Source: Kazachstania africana CBS 2517
Taxonomy: Eukaryota > Ascomycota > Saccharomycetes > Saccharomycetales > Saccharomycetaceae
Assembly: GCF_000304475.1 (NCBI RefSeq)
Contig: NC_018946.1
Coordinates: forward strand, 248,001-312,000
DNA length: 64,000 nt
Direction: 5' to 3'
Numbering within the stretch: position 1 is the first letter of the stretch; every line of letters starts with the position of its first letter. The notes beneath the pieces are model-generated. The model was given only the letters and a program-made list of their open reading frames with translations. It had not been told where the DNA came from and did no database searches. A program made the translations under genes and the position numbers. Shown here piece by piece: positions 38,915 to 48,740 of this stretch.

Positions 38915-40597
38915 ATGGATAGGTTAAAGGAATTGGAGGCTAAGAGGCGACAATTGGATGAATTAAGAGCCAAGAGGAAGCAGTATGATTTGTTGGGCCA
39001 AAATTCTCCGACTTCTAGGGAGCCGAAGACTATTGAAATGATCAATGTGTCAATTCAGACTGATAATATAGGAGCAGACACAAACGAGGCCGTTGCAGCT
39101 CCCCAGAAGGACGTTATAACATATGATAAAGCTATCCAGACGGTAGATTTTGAATCCATGGCAGTTTCAGTTCCTGAGAACGATAATGAAGGTGAGGGTC
39201 AGGAGGATGAAAATATAATAGAGGAAGAGGAAAAAATGATACCTGATGAGGAGTCAAACCAGAGTGCATCCTTTAAAGGCTTGATGCCTCTCACTATAGA
39301 AGGTGAAGCAAATTCGATACTGATTAAGCCACTAAATATAGAGAAAGTTCATGTTTCTAAATCAAATGTGTCAGGAAGCATCCGAAAATTGACTAAAATT
39401 GAAAACGATGAAATTAGTGAGGTAGATGCGTACTGTATGACAATAGATCACAATACTACGAATAACTCGTCATTATTGGTTTATCAAATTCGCGGAAATG
39501 TAAGGACCGTTAACAAATCTATCGTCTTGGTTGTAGATGAAGATGGTAATGTTATTGACAAGATAGAATTTTTGGGTCAATTGGTTTCATTTGGGTATTT
39601 CCTGAAGTTCAATATTACAGGCAATTATATGTCCATGATATTAGTGACTCTACGGGGCAAGACAATACTGTATGAATTGTATGTGAACGAAAATGGGGAA
39701 TGGACAAGAAATTTAATCATTAGAAATTATTTCAATTCTATGGTCTGGGGATTCCACGAAAGTGAATATAGATTAATTTTTGGAGACATTGACGGTCGAT
39801 TGAAAATTCTGAATTCAATGGACCTCAGTATATATAAGGACGTAACGAATTTGAATTATTCCAATGGTATTGATAGTGCTGTAATAAGTGTTGGAAAAAC
39901 CAGAAGTGAAAATGCTATATTCAATGAGCAATTGAAACGATCGGAGTTGCTCGATTTCGGGTTGAATGTAATGTGTATTTGTCTGTCGCCATTTAATGAA
40001 GATTGTTTATTTATAGGTTGCGAAGATGGTGGTATTTATAAAGTGTTACTTAACGATATTACAAGTGACAATCACTTATATGTGTCCAATGACAACAACG
40101 GGTTCCTTCCACCGTATGAAGGAGGAGTAGAAGACGAGGATAATGACGGCGTACTGTTCCATTCAGGACCCGTGACGACACTTTCCATGAAAGACAATGG
40201 TCTAATGATATCAAGCGGTATGGATTGGCGCGTCAAATTATGGGATACGCAGACCAACCTAAAATTGGATGAAATTGATGTTGGTGATCCAGTAATAAAG
40301 AGCGATTGGATAAAGGTACCAAACAAGCTAATGACCATTTCTATGACGAATGACAAGATACTGATCATTGAATGGTTCTTCCAAAAAAATAATGACACGA
40401 GACTCCCGACGTGGGAAAGAACGACCCCAGTGTGTCACGAAATTAGATGGACAATACAACCATCTGACCTAGACAGTAATTTCAAATTCACAACATTCCA
40501 TAGTACAACATCGTTGACACCTTCCACTACATTTCTCAACGTACAGGTTGGATTCCACGGTAACGAAATTAGAACATTCGAAATTCCGGTCATGTGA
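38915..40597 (+). CDS. PAC11: Dynein intermediate chain Pac11
   Basis: The protein is 560 aa. The N-terminal helix (residues 1-30, MDRLKELEAKRRQLDELRAK) is the dynactin-binding coil. Two QT motifs, VSIQTD near residue 47 and AIQTVD near 74, are the expected docking sites for the light chain Dyn2. An acidic linker follows, then a WD40 propeller (about 190-560, with FHSGPVTTLSMKDNG and SSGMDWRVKLWD). Pac11 links light chain and heavy chain of cytoplasmic dynein for nuclear positioning at the bud neck. Order next to SLD5 matches YDR488C. Confidence 0.93.
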   Translation: MDRLKELEAKRRQLDELRAKRKQYDLLGQNSPTSREPKTIEMINVSIQTDNIGADTNEAVAAPQKDVITYDKAIQTVDFESMAVSVPENDNEGEGQEDENIIEEEEKMIPDEESNQSASFKGLMPLTIEGEANSILIKPLNIEKVHVSKSNVSGSIRKLTKIENDEISEVDAYCMTIDHNTTNNSSLLVYQIRGNVRTVNKSIVLVVDEDGNVIDKIEFLGQLVSFGYFLKFNITGNYMSMILVTLRGKTILYELYVNENGEWTRNLIIRNYFNSMVWGFHESEYRLIFGDIDGRLKILNSMDLSIYKDVTNLNYSNGIDSAVISVGKTRSENAIFNEQLKRSELLDFGLNVMCICLSPFNEDCLFIGCEDGGIYKVLLNDITSDNHLYVSNDNNGFLPPYEGGVEDEDNDGVLFHSGPVTTLSMKDNGLMISSGMDWRVKLWDTQTNLKLDEIDVGDPVIKSDWIKVPNKLMTISMTNDKILIIEWFFQKNNDTRLPTWERTTPVCHEIRWTIQPSDLDSNFKFTTFHSTTSLTPSTTFLNVQVGFHGNEIRTFEIPVM

Positions 40598-40961
40598 TCG
40601 ACATTGTCGACGTGAAGGAAGGAAAAATTTGGGCGTTTCTTCGCTCTTCTCTCGCTTTCTGTGCGAATTACATAATAACGGAACTTTGTATTAGTAATTC
40701 GTAGAGAGCAGTCTTTTGAATGGGAGCATGTGTCATCTTCCATTGCCATGATTATGGATGTGAGAGTCTCATTAAGACGGTTACGAGGGTATCTCTCTTT
40801 GGGTGTGTCTGTAAGTCTCCGTCTCTCTCGCTTGGCAATATATAAATACATCACTATCATCTCGTAATTTTTCATAGTTGAACGATATAAAAATTGTACT
40901 CTTCAAGAAGATTATCACTTATAGAAAACGGATTATACAGATAGAAAACGTATAGCACACA
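40598..40961. other. PAC11-RIB3 intergenic region
   Basis: Pyrimidine-rich around 40630-40660 and 40800-40830; a TATATAA-like run near 40842. I see no gene. Confidence 0.4.
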
Positions 40962-41600
40962 ATGTCACATTTTACACCAATTGAACAGGCTTTAGAACAT
41001 TTTGAGAAGAACAAGTTTCTGATTGTCATGGACGATGAAAGTCGTGAAAATGAAGGTGATCTTATTATCGCTGCCGAACAAATGACTGAACAGGACATGG
41101 CTTTCTTAGTCCGTCATTCTTCAGGTTACGTGTGTGCTCCAATGTCCAATGACACTGCCGACAGACTCGATTTACCATTAATGAGAACAAATATGCAATA
41201 CGAGAGTTTTGACGACGATAGACACGGTACTGCGTACACCATAACAGTGGACGTTGCCGAAGGTACTACCACCGGTATATCTGCACATGACAGAACTCTA
41301 ACGTGCAATGCGCTAGCCAATCCATCCTCCACTGCCAAGTCTTTCTTGAAACCGGGTCACATTTGTCCACTAAGAGCTGTTGACGGTGGTGTTCTCAAAA
41401 GAAGAGGCCACACAGAAGCTGCGGTCGATCTTTGTAGACTCAGTAATAAGCAGCCTGTCGGTGTTATCTGTGAACTGGTAAACGATAGAGACGGCTCCAT
41501 GATGAGACTCGATGACTGTGTCAAATTTAGTCAACAATTCAGCATTCCAATCATCACCATTGACGCCCTCGTCGATTATATAAAGACTTCTTCAAAATGA
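40962..41600 (+). CDS. RIB3: 3,4-dihydroxy-2-butanone-4-phosphate synthase
   Basis: The protein is 212 aa, a stand-alone RibB-type enzyme. The acidic metal and substrate loop DDESRENEGDLIIAAE (residues 24-39), RHSSGYVCAPM and the RRGHTEAAVDLCRL segment are intact. It converts ribulose 5-phosphate to 3,4-dihydroxy-2-butanone 4-phosphate and formate, the four-carbon input of riboflavin synthesis; in yeast it is also linked to mitochondrial respiration. Codon use is biased to optimal codons. It stands between PAC11 and VPS60, as YDR487C does. RIB7 of the same pathway is at the right end of the window. Confidence 0.97.
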   Translation: MSHFTPIEQALEHFEKNKFLIVMDDESRENEGDLIIAAEQMTEQDMAFLVRHSSGYVCAPMSNDTADRLDLPLMRTNMQYESFDDDRHGTAYTITVDVAEGTTTGISAHDRTLTCNALANPSSTAKSFLKPGHICPLRAVDGGVLKRRGHTEAAVDLCRLSNKQPVGVICELVNDRDGSMMRLDDCVKFSQQFSIPIITIDALVDYIKTSSK

Positions 41601-41712
41601 AAATGCAAACCATATAATTAATCAGCTTATATCGACACTAATCATATATTAAAACGTATCAGCCATAGATCTTCTCACTATCAATATGTGTAGTATTGAC
41701 AGTTTTTAATTC

Positions 41713-41719
41713 CGGGTAA
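41713..41719. promoter_or_regulatory. Candidate Reb1 site (CGGGTAA) of VPS60
   Basis: CGGGTAA is the reverse complement of TTACCCG and lies 116 bp upstream of the VPS60 ATG. Confidence 0.5.
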
Positions 41720-41834
41720 TGTATGGGGCCACTATAAAGCAAAAAAACCGGTAAGCCTTCAATGTAGTCTGAATTGTATGAAAGAGACAACCAATTCAAG
41801 ACGATTTAAGTGTGGAGAAGAAGTGACGAGCAGA

Positions 41835-42539
41835 ATGAATAGGTTATTTGGCTATGGTAACAAGAAGTCACAGGATCAACTTATCAAAGAATCCTCTCAG
41901 GCGATGAACGCTGCTCAACAGAACTTGCAGAGTAAGATGTCTCAATTGGATACAGAGATTACACAAATAAATTTCCAATTAACAAACATTCAAAAACGTT
42001 TAAGTAAGATAAAATCTCCATCAGGACAAAAACCGTTGAGAAATCAAGCACTTAAGCTGTTAACAAAGAGAAAGAAATTAGAATCGATGAAAGATTCTAT
42101 GGAATCTCAGGAATGGTCAATGGCACAAGCATCAATGATGAATGACACTATAAATAACACTTTAATAAGTGTGAACGCAATGAAACAACACAATGCTCTT
42201 TTGAAATCTCAGTTCAAGAAGATAGACCTGGATAAGCTTGAAGACATGCAAGATGAAATGATTGATTTGATTGAACAAAATGATGAGTTACAAAACATCC
42301 TAAGCGAAGGGTTCAACACTAATCTAGACCTTGACGAATTTGACGAGGCGGAATTGGACGGAGAACTAGAAGCCCTGGCAGAAGATATGGAAAATGATGA
42401 ACAATTCCTTATTAACGATACGGGGTTATTAGAAGGAGGAGAAGGCACAGTACCCTCTTATTTAAACGATAGTATACCACAATTCATTGATGAAGATCCT
42501 GAACAAAAATTAACTGATAAAACGTTAGAAAATGCATGA
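41835..42539 (+). CDS. VPS60: ESCRT-III-related protein Vps60 (Mos10, CHMP5)
   Basis: The protein is 234 aa from the ATG at 41835 (MNRLFGYGNKKSQDQL), the family start; the frame opens 19 codons upstream. It is an all-helical Snf7-type protein: basic helices 1-2 (residues 20-100), then acidic helices with DKLEDMQDEMIDLIEQNDELQ, and a C-terminal DEPEQKLTDK segment. Vps60 forms an alternative ESCRT-III module and binds Vta1 to stimulate Vps4 on endosomes. It follows RIB3 in the same orientation, as in YDR486C. Confidence 0.95.
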   Translation: MNRLFGYGNKKSQDQLIKESSQAMNAAQQNLQSKMSQLDTEITQINFQLTNIQKRLSKIKSPSGQKPLRNQALKLLTKRKKLESMKDSMESQEWSMAQASMMNDTINNTLISVNAMKQHNALLKSQFKKIDLDKLEDMQDEMIDLIEQNDELQNILSEGFNTNLDLDEFDEAELDGELEALAEDMENDEQFLINDTGLLEGGEGTVPSYLNDSIPQFIDEDPEQKLTDKTLENA

Positions 42540-42708
42540 TATTATGAGCATATAAAGTATTTACGTATTTACATATATTTTTCATATATTAAATGAATAT
42601 TCGTCGCCAATATCTTTTGCAGAGGTACCTAAAAAAAAAGAAGAGATTGCGAGAATTAAGAAACATATTGAATTTAATATATACAGATCAAGAGCAAACC
42701 CAACCGTG

Positions 42709-44967
42709 ATGGAGGAACTACCAAGTGACTTTAGTGACAGTAGTGATGAAAGTGTAGAATTGTTAATGACCACAAGAGAGCGCCGCTCAAATGCTGGTAA
42801 TAAACTGAAAAAACTGCTGGAAGAAGAGTTAGAACACGAAAACAACGTGAAGGGCCAGTACCAGGATAATGAGGATGAACTTGATCTCTTATTCCAAGAA
42901 GATGAAGACGATCAGGATTTTGACTTTGAATCGACAACTGTGAAAAAGATAAAGACGGTGGGAGAGTACGATGACTTATTGTTCAGTGAGTCTGAGGATG
43001 AGCCTGAATCAAACTCAGCTAGTGATGAAGAAGCTGAGCTAAGAAGACAAGAAAGGTTGCAAAAGAGAAAAGCTCAAAAGAAGAAAAGTATGCCCGCTAT
43101 AAAGAGAACAGTGACAGCCAATGACAGCGTTCAAGCAGCCAAGAAGAGGAAGATGATTAGTGAGGAAATTAATGCTGAGAGTTTGTTAAAAGCAACGAGA
43201 CGTACATCCAAGAGAACGTCAGTCGTGGAAAACAAACTGAAAGTTTATGAAAGATTATCGAAGGCTGAAGAGAAAAGAAAGTTGATCAAAGAGAAGTTAG
43301 AAAAGCAAAGGCAATTAAAAGCAGAGCATTTTAAATCTTTAACACAGGAAGATAGACTCAATATTGCAAAGGAAACCGAAAAGACAAATTTATTGAGCTT
43401 GAATAAGTATAGAGAGCAAGAAGTTTATCAGAAGCAGAGGCGATTAGCATTACAAAATCAGGCAAAACTGAACAGATTCAGGCCTAATGAATTGATTCTA
43501 GAATACTTATCAACAACGTGGACGGTAACCCCTTTTATGGAGTTAGAAGACAGCAAGTACTGGACATCTGAACTATTAAGAAGAGATAAGATTTACAATA
43601 AAAGACTATATCGAAGAAAATATTCCAGGAAGAATAAAATGAAAAAGCTTGAAGAGCAAAAGAATGAAAGTATGCAGAATGAAAACGTTAGGTCCAACCC
43701 TGTTGATGGACCGTCTGGGGACAAGAAGTTGGATTTCCCGGAAAAGCGGGCTCTCACCTCAAATGACGTGCTTAGAGAGTCTTCTGTGGAACCAAATCAT
43801 AAAAATGGGGGCGAACTTGGCAATAATTCTGAACCGTACAAATCAGAAGCTGCTTTTAATGAGCATCACCCTGATTCGAAACAGCCTCTGGATAGACAGC
43901 CCATTAATGAAGGAAACTCATTATCTCATGAAGCCTCTGTAGATTCTAATGGTTCGACTGAAATAAGTATGCAAGACAGTAATTCTATTTCTCATGGACT
44001 AACCCTACATAATAGGCAGGCTTTTGAGGCAACCTCTGTAGATGAGTATCAAACTGAGGGATCTAGAGAGGCTTTTACTGTTTTGCCTGAGAAAGAAAGT
44101 GACAATGGTGGTGAAAGTTCCGCTGCTGGGCCTACGCTTGAGGCCTTAGATAGTCAAACAAAGACAGCAGAAGACACATACTCTTCAGTTCCTTTAAAAC
44201 ACGAAGACATTGATGAAAAGGGACATGTCGGCAGTGTCATTGCCGATGGAAAGCAAGTAAAGTTTGATATAGAACCGCAGGTTAATCTCATCGATGATAC
44301 TATTTCACCTGCAATAGAGAATGAGGTAGAAGAGACGAAGGACACGAATAAATCTGAAGACATACTGGTGTTCGAAGGACCCCTGCAACAAGTGGGTAAA
44401 AACTTTGTTACTGCTTTTTTTTATTCCTCCATGATCAACCCTGATACAAAATACGATAAAAAACCAACATACAATATTCTTGGGGAGAAGAAGCCTGTAG
44501 TAGAACAGCTAAAGTTTGAACCAATGTTACGATCAAGGTTAGAGATCGAAGAGGGCACAGAATCGGCCTCTCAGCTTCAGTTGCCTAGCTTGGATATTTT
44601 AAATAGCTTTCCTAAATTTGGAGAGTTTGATAGAAAGGTCAAAGAAGATGTTAAAGTTGAAGAAAATAAAGATAACACGTTTAAGATAATTACTCCTGCA
44701 CCCACTGGTATTTATGTCGCTTCAACCAATAACACAAGTACAAACGTAAAGAAGAAATGTCTCATTAACAATGACGACTGTCATTACTTCGATCCAAAAT
44801 TGGGTATCCCATATTCAAATTTGAATAGTTATAAGGTTATTCAAAGAATTCACCAGTGTCAGGAAGAAGGTGAGGAGAACTATAAATGGTTTGGGTTCAA
44901 AAATGGTGGTCTTTTCCTGAATACAACTCAGAAGCCGGCCAAAGGTGTGCCTGAAAATTTCTATTGA
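42709..44967 (+). CDS. VPS72: SWR1 complex subunit Vps72 (Swc2, YL1 family)
   Basis: The protein is 752 aa from the ATG at 42709 (a GTG codon precedes). The N-terminal YL1 domain begins TTRERRSNAGNKLKKLLEEEL and continues through an acidic stretch (about 60-100) and a Lys/Arg-rich coiled region; this part binds the H2A.Z-H2B dimer. The C-terminal YL1_C motif (CHYFDPKLGIPYSNLNSYKVIQ) is conserved near residues 690-715. A long Ser/Glu/Asn-rich insert with little conservation lies between. Vps72 delivers H2A.Z to the SWR1 remodeller. Position equals YDR485C. Confidence 0.93.
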   Translation: MEELPSDFSDSSDESVELLMTTRERRSNAGNKLKKLLEEELEHENNVKGQYQDNEDELDLLFQEDEDDQDFDFESTTVKKIKTVGEYDDLLFSESEDEPESNSASDEEAELRRQERLQKRKAQKKKSMPAIKRTVTANDSVQAAKKRKMISEEINAESLLKATRRTSKRTSVVENKLKVYERLSKAEEKRKLIKEKLEKQRQLKAEHFKSLTQEDRLNIAKETEKTNLLSLNKYREQEVYQKQRRLALQNQAKLNRFRPNELILEYLSTTWTVTPFMELEDSKYWTSELLRRDKIYNKRLYRRKYSRKNKMKKLEEQKNESMQNENVRSNPVDGPSGDKKLDFPEKRALTSNDVLRESSVEPNHKNGGELGNNSEPYKSEAAFNEHHPDSKQPLDRQPINEGNSLSHEASVDSNGSTEISMQDSNSISHGLTLHNRQAFEATSVDEYQTEGSREAFTVLPEKESDNGGESSAAGPTLEALDSQTKTAEDTYSSVPLKHEDIDEKGHVGSVIADGKQVKFDIEPQVNLIDDTISPAIENEVEETKDTNKSEDILVFEGPLQQVGKNFVTAFFYSSMINPDTKYDKKPTYNILGEKKPVVEQLKFEPMLRSRLEIEEGTESASQLQLPSLDILNSFPKFGEFDRKVKEDVKVEENKDNTFKIITPAPTGIYVASTNNTSTNVKKKCLINNDDCHYFDPKLGIPYSNLNSYKVIQRIHQCQEEGEENYKWFGFKNGGLFLNTTQKPAKGVPENFY

Positions 44968-45012
44968 ATAGTATATACGTTACATATTTAAGATGATATT
45001 CCAATTTCTGTT

Positions 45013-46863
45013 TCAATTGGGAGACTGGTTGAACGCTTCAACCAATGTCATAAAATGGTCTTGTGTTTCTTTTATAATGGATTGTTCAAAATTTTTGTTA
45101 CTATCTAAGTCGTTCCTGTCCAATGACAATGTTTGTTGTTGTAGGGAGTTTAAGACGTATAAGTAATTTACTGATAGGAATTTTTCCGGTGAGACTGCCT
45201 GTTTACTAGATCTGGTCATTATGGTCTCAAAATCATTTCTCAATCGTATGATTGAGTTATACAAAGGCTCAGATTTTTCATCTTGAATTACCTCTTTGTC
45301 AACTTGTTCTGTTGAAACATGGGTTGTTAGGGTTAATAAGCTTTCCAAAAAAGTTGCGAAAAAAATAGTTAATTCGTGTGGTCTAACCATCTCGTCCTCA
45401 GTAATTTTCAATAACTGTGAATTAGATACTTTACTCAAGGAATCAGACTGCCAACTTACTAATTGTTGAAATTTTGGCCATAGTAGGATTAATTGGTCAT
45501 TTAGATAGCTTTCCACAACGGGTATTGATCTCCTTCCTGACTCAATTTCTAACTGGTTGGCAATTCTAATAGATATGAGCACACCAAATATATCGTACAC
45601 ATATTGGTTTATCAAAATTTGTTGCGTATAATTCAAAGCGTTCTTGAAAGTGGGCTCAAAAATTTGCTCTAATAGTCCATTGATTTCTTCCGTATTATTA
45701 GATATTTGGAAAAATTTCCTAGTGAAATTGTATTCAGCTGTACAATTGTCTAGAATAGCCAGGTTTAAATTCTTGAATCCTGTTTCGATAAAATTATCTC
45801 TGCTATTATTATTTTCAGCGATTTGTGAGACCATAACAGTGTTGTCTTCCTGTGTCAGAATTGATAATCTTTTCTTAATTTGGAAGTATTCTTTTATAGC
45901 TTCATTATCTACTGTAGATATGTACCCAGTCGATAAGTAGCTTGTAAATAATGATGAAGAATTGTTCTTGTTGGTACTATTTATCAAGACATTCCCCAAA
46001 GAGTATTGATTGTCTATTTGTTTGAATTGTAAAATTGTCAAAGATCGAATATAACGACCGAAATATTCCTTATAGTACCATCTCATTGTGTAAGCATAAG
46101 CTTGTCTTATTTCTAGGGCTAGAGAATAATTGTTTTCTATAATAAATTTGAAAATCTCATTAACTTGTAACAATTGTTTTTGTATCCTTTGTGAAGAGAT
46201 AGGGGGGCTACTCCTTAATAATTTGATCCTAGAGACAATGAACTTTTTTGATCTTTCCAGTATTATAGATTTCAAAACGTCCAGGATATTACTTAGAAGT
46301 TGAAAGTCTTTTGGTAACATCAACAACTTACTATTTTGCACATTTTGCTGATTTTTATATCTGCTATAAATCTCTTGTTTGTCCTTGATGAACGTTATGT
46401 TGTCTTGCCAATTTGAGTTAATTTTTCCGTGGACGATTTCATCTACAATTTTGGGAGGTATTATCAAGTCGTTAACCATAGGACTAATGTCTGCTAATTT
46501 CTGCGAGTTATCGTCAAGCAATGCCTTGAGTTCGGAGGATTTATTCCTAATGAACCCTAATTCGTTAGTAAATGCGGATAACTGTTCTGAAAAAGTTTGT
46601 AAAGAGTCTTTTAACGGTGGAATCACATTTACAAGCGTTGCTTGAATGTCCTTATGTCTATTTTCAAATTTTCCTAGTTCTTCTTTTAGATGCGTAACGT
46701 TACTTAAGTTCGGGTTTGCCTTTACCCAATTGTTATGATCAGATATAAAATCTGAGAAGCAATCACTTTCAACAGTATATGGTTGCTCACTTGTATTCTG
46801 GGTGTTTTTGTTGTCCTTACCTAAAGGCACTGTGGTACCCAAAATATTGTTTAAGGTTTCCAT
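45013..46863 (-). CDS. VPS52: GARP complex subunit Vps52
   Basis: The protein is 616 aa. It is largely helical with N-terminal coiled coils (about residues 60-190) and the conserved region around IENNYSLALEIRQAYAYTMRWYYKEYFGRYIRSL. Vps52 with Vps51, Vps53 and Vps54 forms GARP, which tethers endosome-derived vesicles to the late Golgi. It is convergent with VPS72, as YDR484W is. In S. cerevisiae KRE2 follows on the far side; here the conserved order ends after this gene. Confidence 0.94.
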   Translation of the reverse strand: METLNNILGTTVPLGKDNKNTQNTSEQPYTVESDCFSDFISDHNNWVKANPNLSNVTHLKEELGKFENRHKDIQATLVNVIPPLKDSLQTFSEQLSAFTNELGFIRNKSSELKALLDDNSQKLADISPMVNDLIIPPKIVDEIVHGKINSNWQDNITFIKDKQEIYSRYKNQQNVQNSKLLMLPKDFQLLSNILDVLKSIILERSKKFIVSRIKLLRSSPPISSQRIQKQLLQVNEIFKFIIENNYSLALEIRQAYAYTMRWYYKEYFGRYIRSLTILQFKQIDNQYSLGNVLINSTNKNNSSSLFTSYLSTGYISTVDNEAIKEYFQIKKRLSILTQEDNTVMVSQIAENNNSRDNFIETGFKNLNLAILDNCTAEYNFTRKFFQISNNTEEINGLLEQIFEPTFKNALNYTQQILINQYVYDIFGVLISIRIANQLEIESGRRSIPVVESYLNDQLILLWPKFQQLVSWQSDSLSKVSNSQLLKITEDEMVRPHELTIFFATFLESLLTLTTHVSTEQVDKEVIQDEKSEPLYNSIIRLRNDFETIMTRSSKQAVSPEKFLSVNYLYVLNSLQQQTLSLDRNDLDSNKNFEQSIIKETQDHFMTLVEAFNQSPN

Positions 46864-47218
46864 GATTCAACAAGAACAAACAAAGAAATGCCGAAACTGG
46901 GGCTTGACTAATTCCTTAATTATATAGTATCTCTCCTCTCAGTCTGAATTGAGCGTTCACGGGCTCTATATCCCTTGGAATGGAATCTTCTTTTCAACTC
47001 ATGATTTCAATGATAATTGCTTCATTTGATAGAAATCCGACTTATTTTTTAAAAGCGAAAAGTTGATAATATAACAGAACTAAGGAGTTTCGGAAAGCAC
47101 GTGAAAGCTGGCGCTTTCAGTAAACGCAATTAATACTTCTTGGATACGACAACGACGTTATAAACAGAAATAGAGAATTTTCCAGAAAAAAATATTAAAG
47201 CTTTTAGCTGTTTAAAAA
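46864..47218. other. VPS52 promoter region
   Basis: A CACGTG at 47098-47103 is preceded by TTTCGGAAA. The stretch ends in the A-run that serves as the tRNA terminator. I see no gene. Confidence 0.45.
47213..47218 (-). terminator. RNA polymerase III terminator of tRNA-Gln
   Basis: Six A on the plus strand give a T6 run directly after the tRNA 3' end. Confidence 0.85.
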
Positions 47219-47290
47219 AGGTCCTACCCGGATTCGAACCGGGGTTGGTCGGATCAAAACCGACAGTGATGACCACTACACTATAGAACC
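47219..47290 (-). tRNA. tRNA-Gln(UUG): tRNA-Gln (anticodon UUG)
   Basis: The minus strand reads GGTTCTATAGTGTAGTGG at the 5' end. The acceptor stem GGTTCTA pairs with TAGGACC (one G-T pair). The A box is TAGTGTAGTGG, the anticodon loop is TTTTGAT with anticodon TTG, and the B box is GGTTCGAATCC. The length is 72 bases with discriminator T and no intron. It closely resembles yeast tRNA-Gln(UUG), the CAA-decoding species. Ty-type elements commonly insert upstream of tRNA genes; the LTR copies here begin about 500 bp upstream of it. Confidence 0.95.
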
Positions 47291-47479
47291 ATTGATTTGT
47301 GGTTTTTGTTGTAACATAGACTGGGAAACTACAACATTAAGCTCTAAATTCGTGTGACTGTTTTCCTAGAATCAAAACCTAGACACCCGCTGTCCAATCT
47401 ATTAAATTAAATATTTCACATTATTGATTTTGGTTGAATATTAGTGAAAACTTTTCATAGACGCAACTTTTGTCATCTT

Positions 47480-47511
47480 GAAGAATTCCACACTATAAAA
47501 AGGAATTCTTC
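47480..47511. repeat. Perfect 10-bp inverted repeat with 12-nt loop
   Basis: GAAGAATTCC at 47480-47489 is mirrored by GGAATTCTTC at 47502-47511; the loop contains TATAAAAA. It lies about 190 bp upstream of the tRNA-Gln gene. It could be a hairpin or a dyad binding site. Confidence 0.7.
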
Positions 47512-47785
47512 GTCATATTTGTTCTTAATCTTTTATCTTACTTTATAATTATATATAAAAAAGAGACAAGCCATTTGATACGCTTTTAGCTATAGTTATA
47601 CGATCAGATCGATTTCCACGCACTCTGTCCCTGAATTAGAATATACACCAGCCGTGTCATATTCCCCCTGTGTTATCTGTCTTGTTACCGTATTGAACTT
47701 ACAATAGGTTTTCAATGAAGAATTATTCACCGAACACAGTCTAAAGTGCAGAGCTTTTTCTTCATGCGACCTGGCAGAGGCTAGT

Positions 47786-47979
47786 TGCTGGTATGTGAAT
47801 TTGCTGGAAGTGGCAATATACTGACATTTCAATGTTTTGACTGAACATCCACAACATGAACAATATTGATGAAAATAATATAAAGGGGTCCTCCTCTGAC
47901 CTTCCTTCACGTCAGAATTATACTTACATAGTAATGTTTTAATAATTAGAATGACAATTTTAGAATGTCCTGGTAACAG
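47786..47979 (+). mobile_element. Older LTR remnant split by the nested copy
   Basis: TGCTGGTATGTGAATT (47786-47801) and the sequence from 47920 on (ATACTTACATAGTAATG, then TTAGAATGACA) together align with the start of the 16000-16458 LTR. The 113-bp element with its duplicated GAATT sits exactly between the two parts. Similarity fades after about 47979, so only the 5' end is recognisable. Confidence 0.6.
47802..47914 (+). mobile_element. Short (113-bp) LTR copy with 5-bp target duplication
   Basis: It starts TGCTGGAAGTGGCA and ends CCTTCACGTCA. GAATT stands on both sides (47797-47801 and 47915-47919). The first 35 bp match 16000-16034 and the last 80 bp match the end of the long LTR; about 345 bp in the middle are missing. 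Confidence 0.85.
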
Positions 47980-48393
47980 AAATATTGTTCCCACAATACG
48001 GATTTGAAAGAATAGAAAAACTGCTAGTGTTAACCGAGCGAGTGCTACGTCCTTGGTTTTATCGCAAGTAATGTTCGGTTTAAAACGTGTAAATATCAGA
48101 CATTTTAACAACAGAAAAAGTTTGGCTATTTAGTTTAGATTTACTTAACTTTATTTTAGATTATTTTATATAATCAGCAACACTTTGGTCAGTACCTCTT
48201 GCGATTACGGCTTCCCAACGATTACAACTATGTTAGCTCAAACTGAAACAACAAATTATAACAGTACTGCTTCCGTCCAACAAGAATAATTAAATTAGAC
48301 AATACTATATTAATCTGGCAAAATGTGAATCCATCGGCAGCAAACATTATATAATATCATGAATGAGAATTCGCACGAATCTGACTATTCTTT

Positions 48394-48740
48394 CTATCTT
48401 GGGAAATCCGAAGAGAAGTTCATTAAAGTCCACGATATGGAAAGGCGTTTGACACCATCTGTAAATAATTTTAAAGTGTCAGAGGCACTTTCATCAACTT
48501 TTAGGATTAATTGATACTTATCTTGTAAAGCATTTAAGTAATTGGTTAATTTGGGAAATGACAGCATGTATGATTTATGACATATACCGCCTTCCATTTC
48601 TCCAGAGGGGCATCAGGGGGTGTCAGTGTCTCCTGCTGCGCATGAAACTTATCGTTTCGTCTTTGTAAGTGGAATAGCGATTTGATGCGTTGTTCAGCAC
48701 TAGATTTTAATATGTACTGTCGACCACCATCATTCGTCAC
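48394..48740 (-). pseudogene. Possible broken small gene in two overlapping frames
   Basis: Two minus-strand frames overlap at 48546-48597. The upstream one (from 48740, no ATG) reads EQRIKSLFHLQRRNDKFHAQ and ends in CHFPN; the downstream one (from 48597) reads FPKLTNYLNALQDKYQLILK and ends NFSSDFPR. Both are hydrophilic and helix-like, unlike random AT-rich sequence, and the sequence FPN/FPK at the junction suggests one original protein with a frameshift. A Reb1-type site stands 148 bp upstream. I do not recognise the family. Confidence 0.3.

Larger units (their letters stand above)
47596..48111 (-). pseudogene. Unidentified reading frame running through the nested LTRs
   Basis: The frame is open for 171 codons but begins without an ATG at its 5' limit, and its middle (CSCCGCSVKTLKC) is only the LTR read backwards. 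Its last about 60 codons (47596-47785) lie outside the LTRs and have protein-like composition (YCKFNTVTRQITQGEYDTAG). This could be the tail of a gene cut by the insertions. I do not recognise it, and it may be a chance frame. Confidence 0.2.

Noticed and set aside
47088..47103. Centromere-like motifs: TTTCGGAAA (CDEIII core) beside CACGTG (CDEI-like)
   Set aside because: The two motifs touch each other, with no 80-bp AT-rich CDEII between them. A point centromere cannot have this layout.
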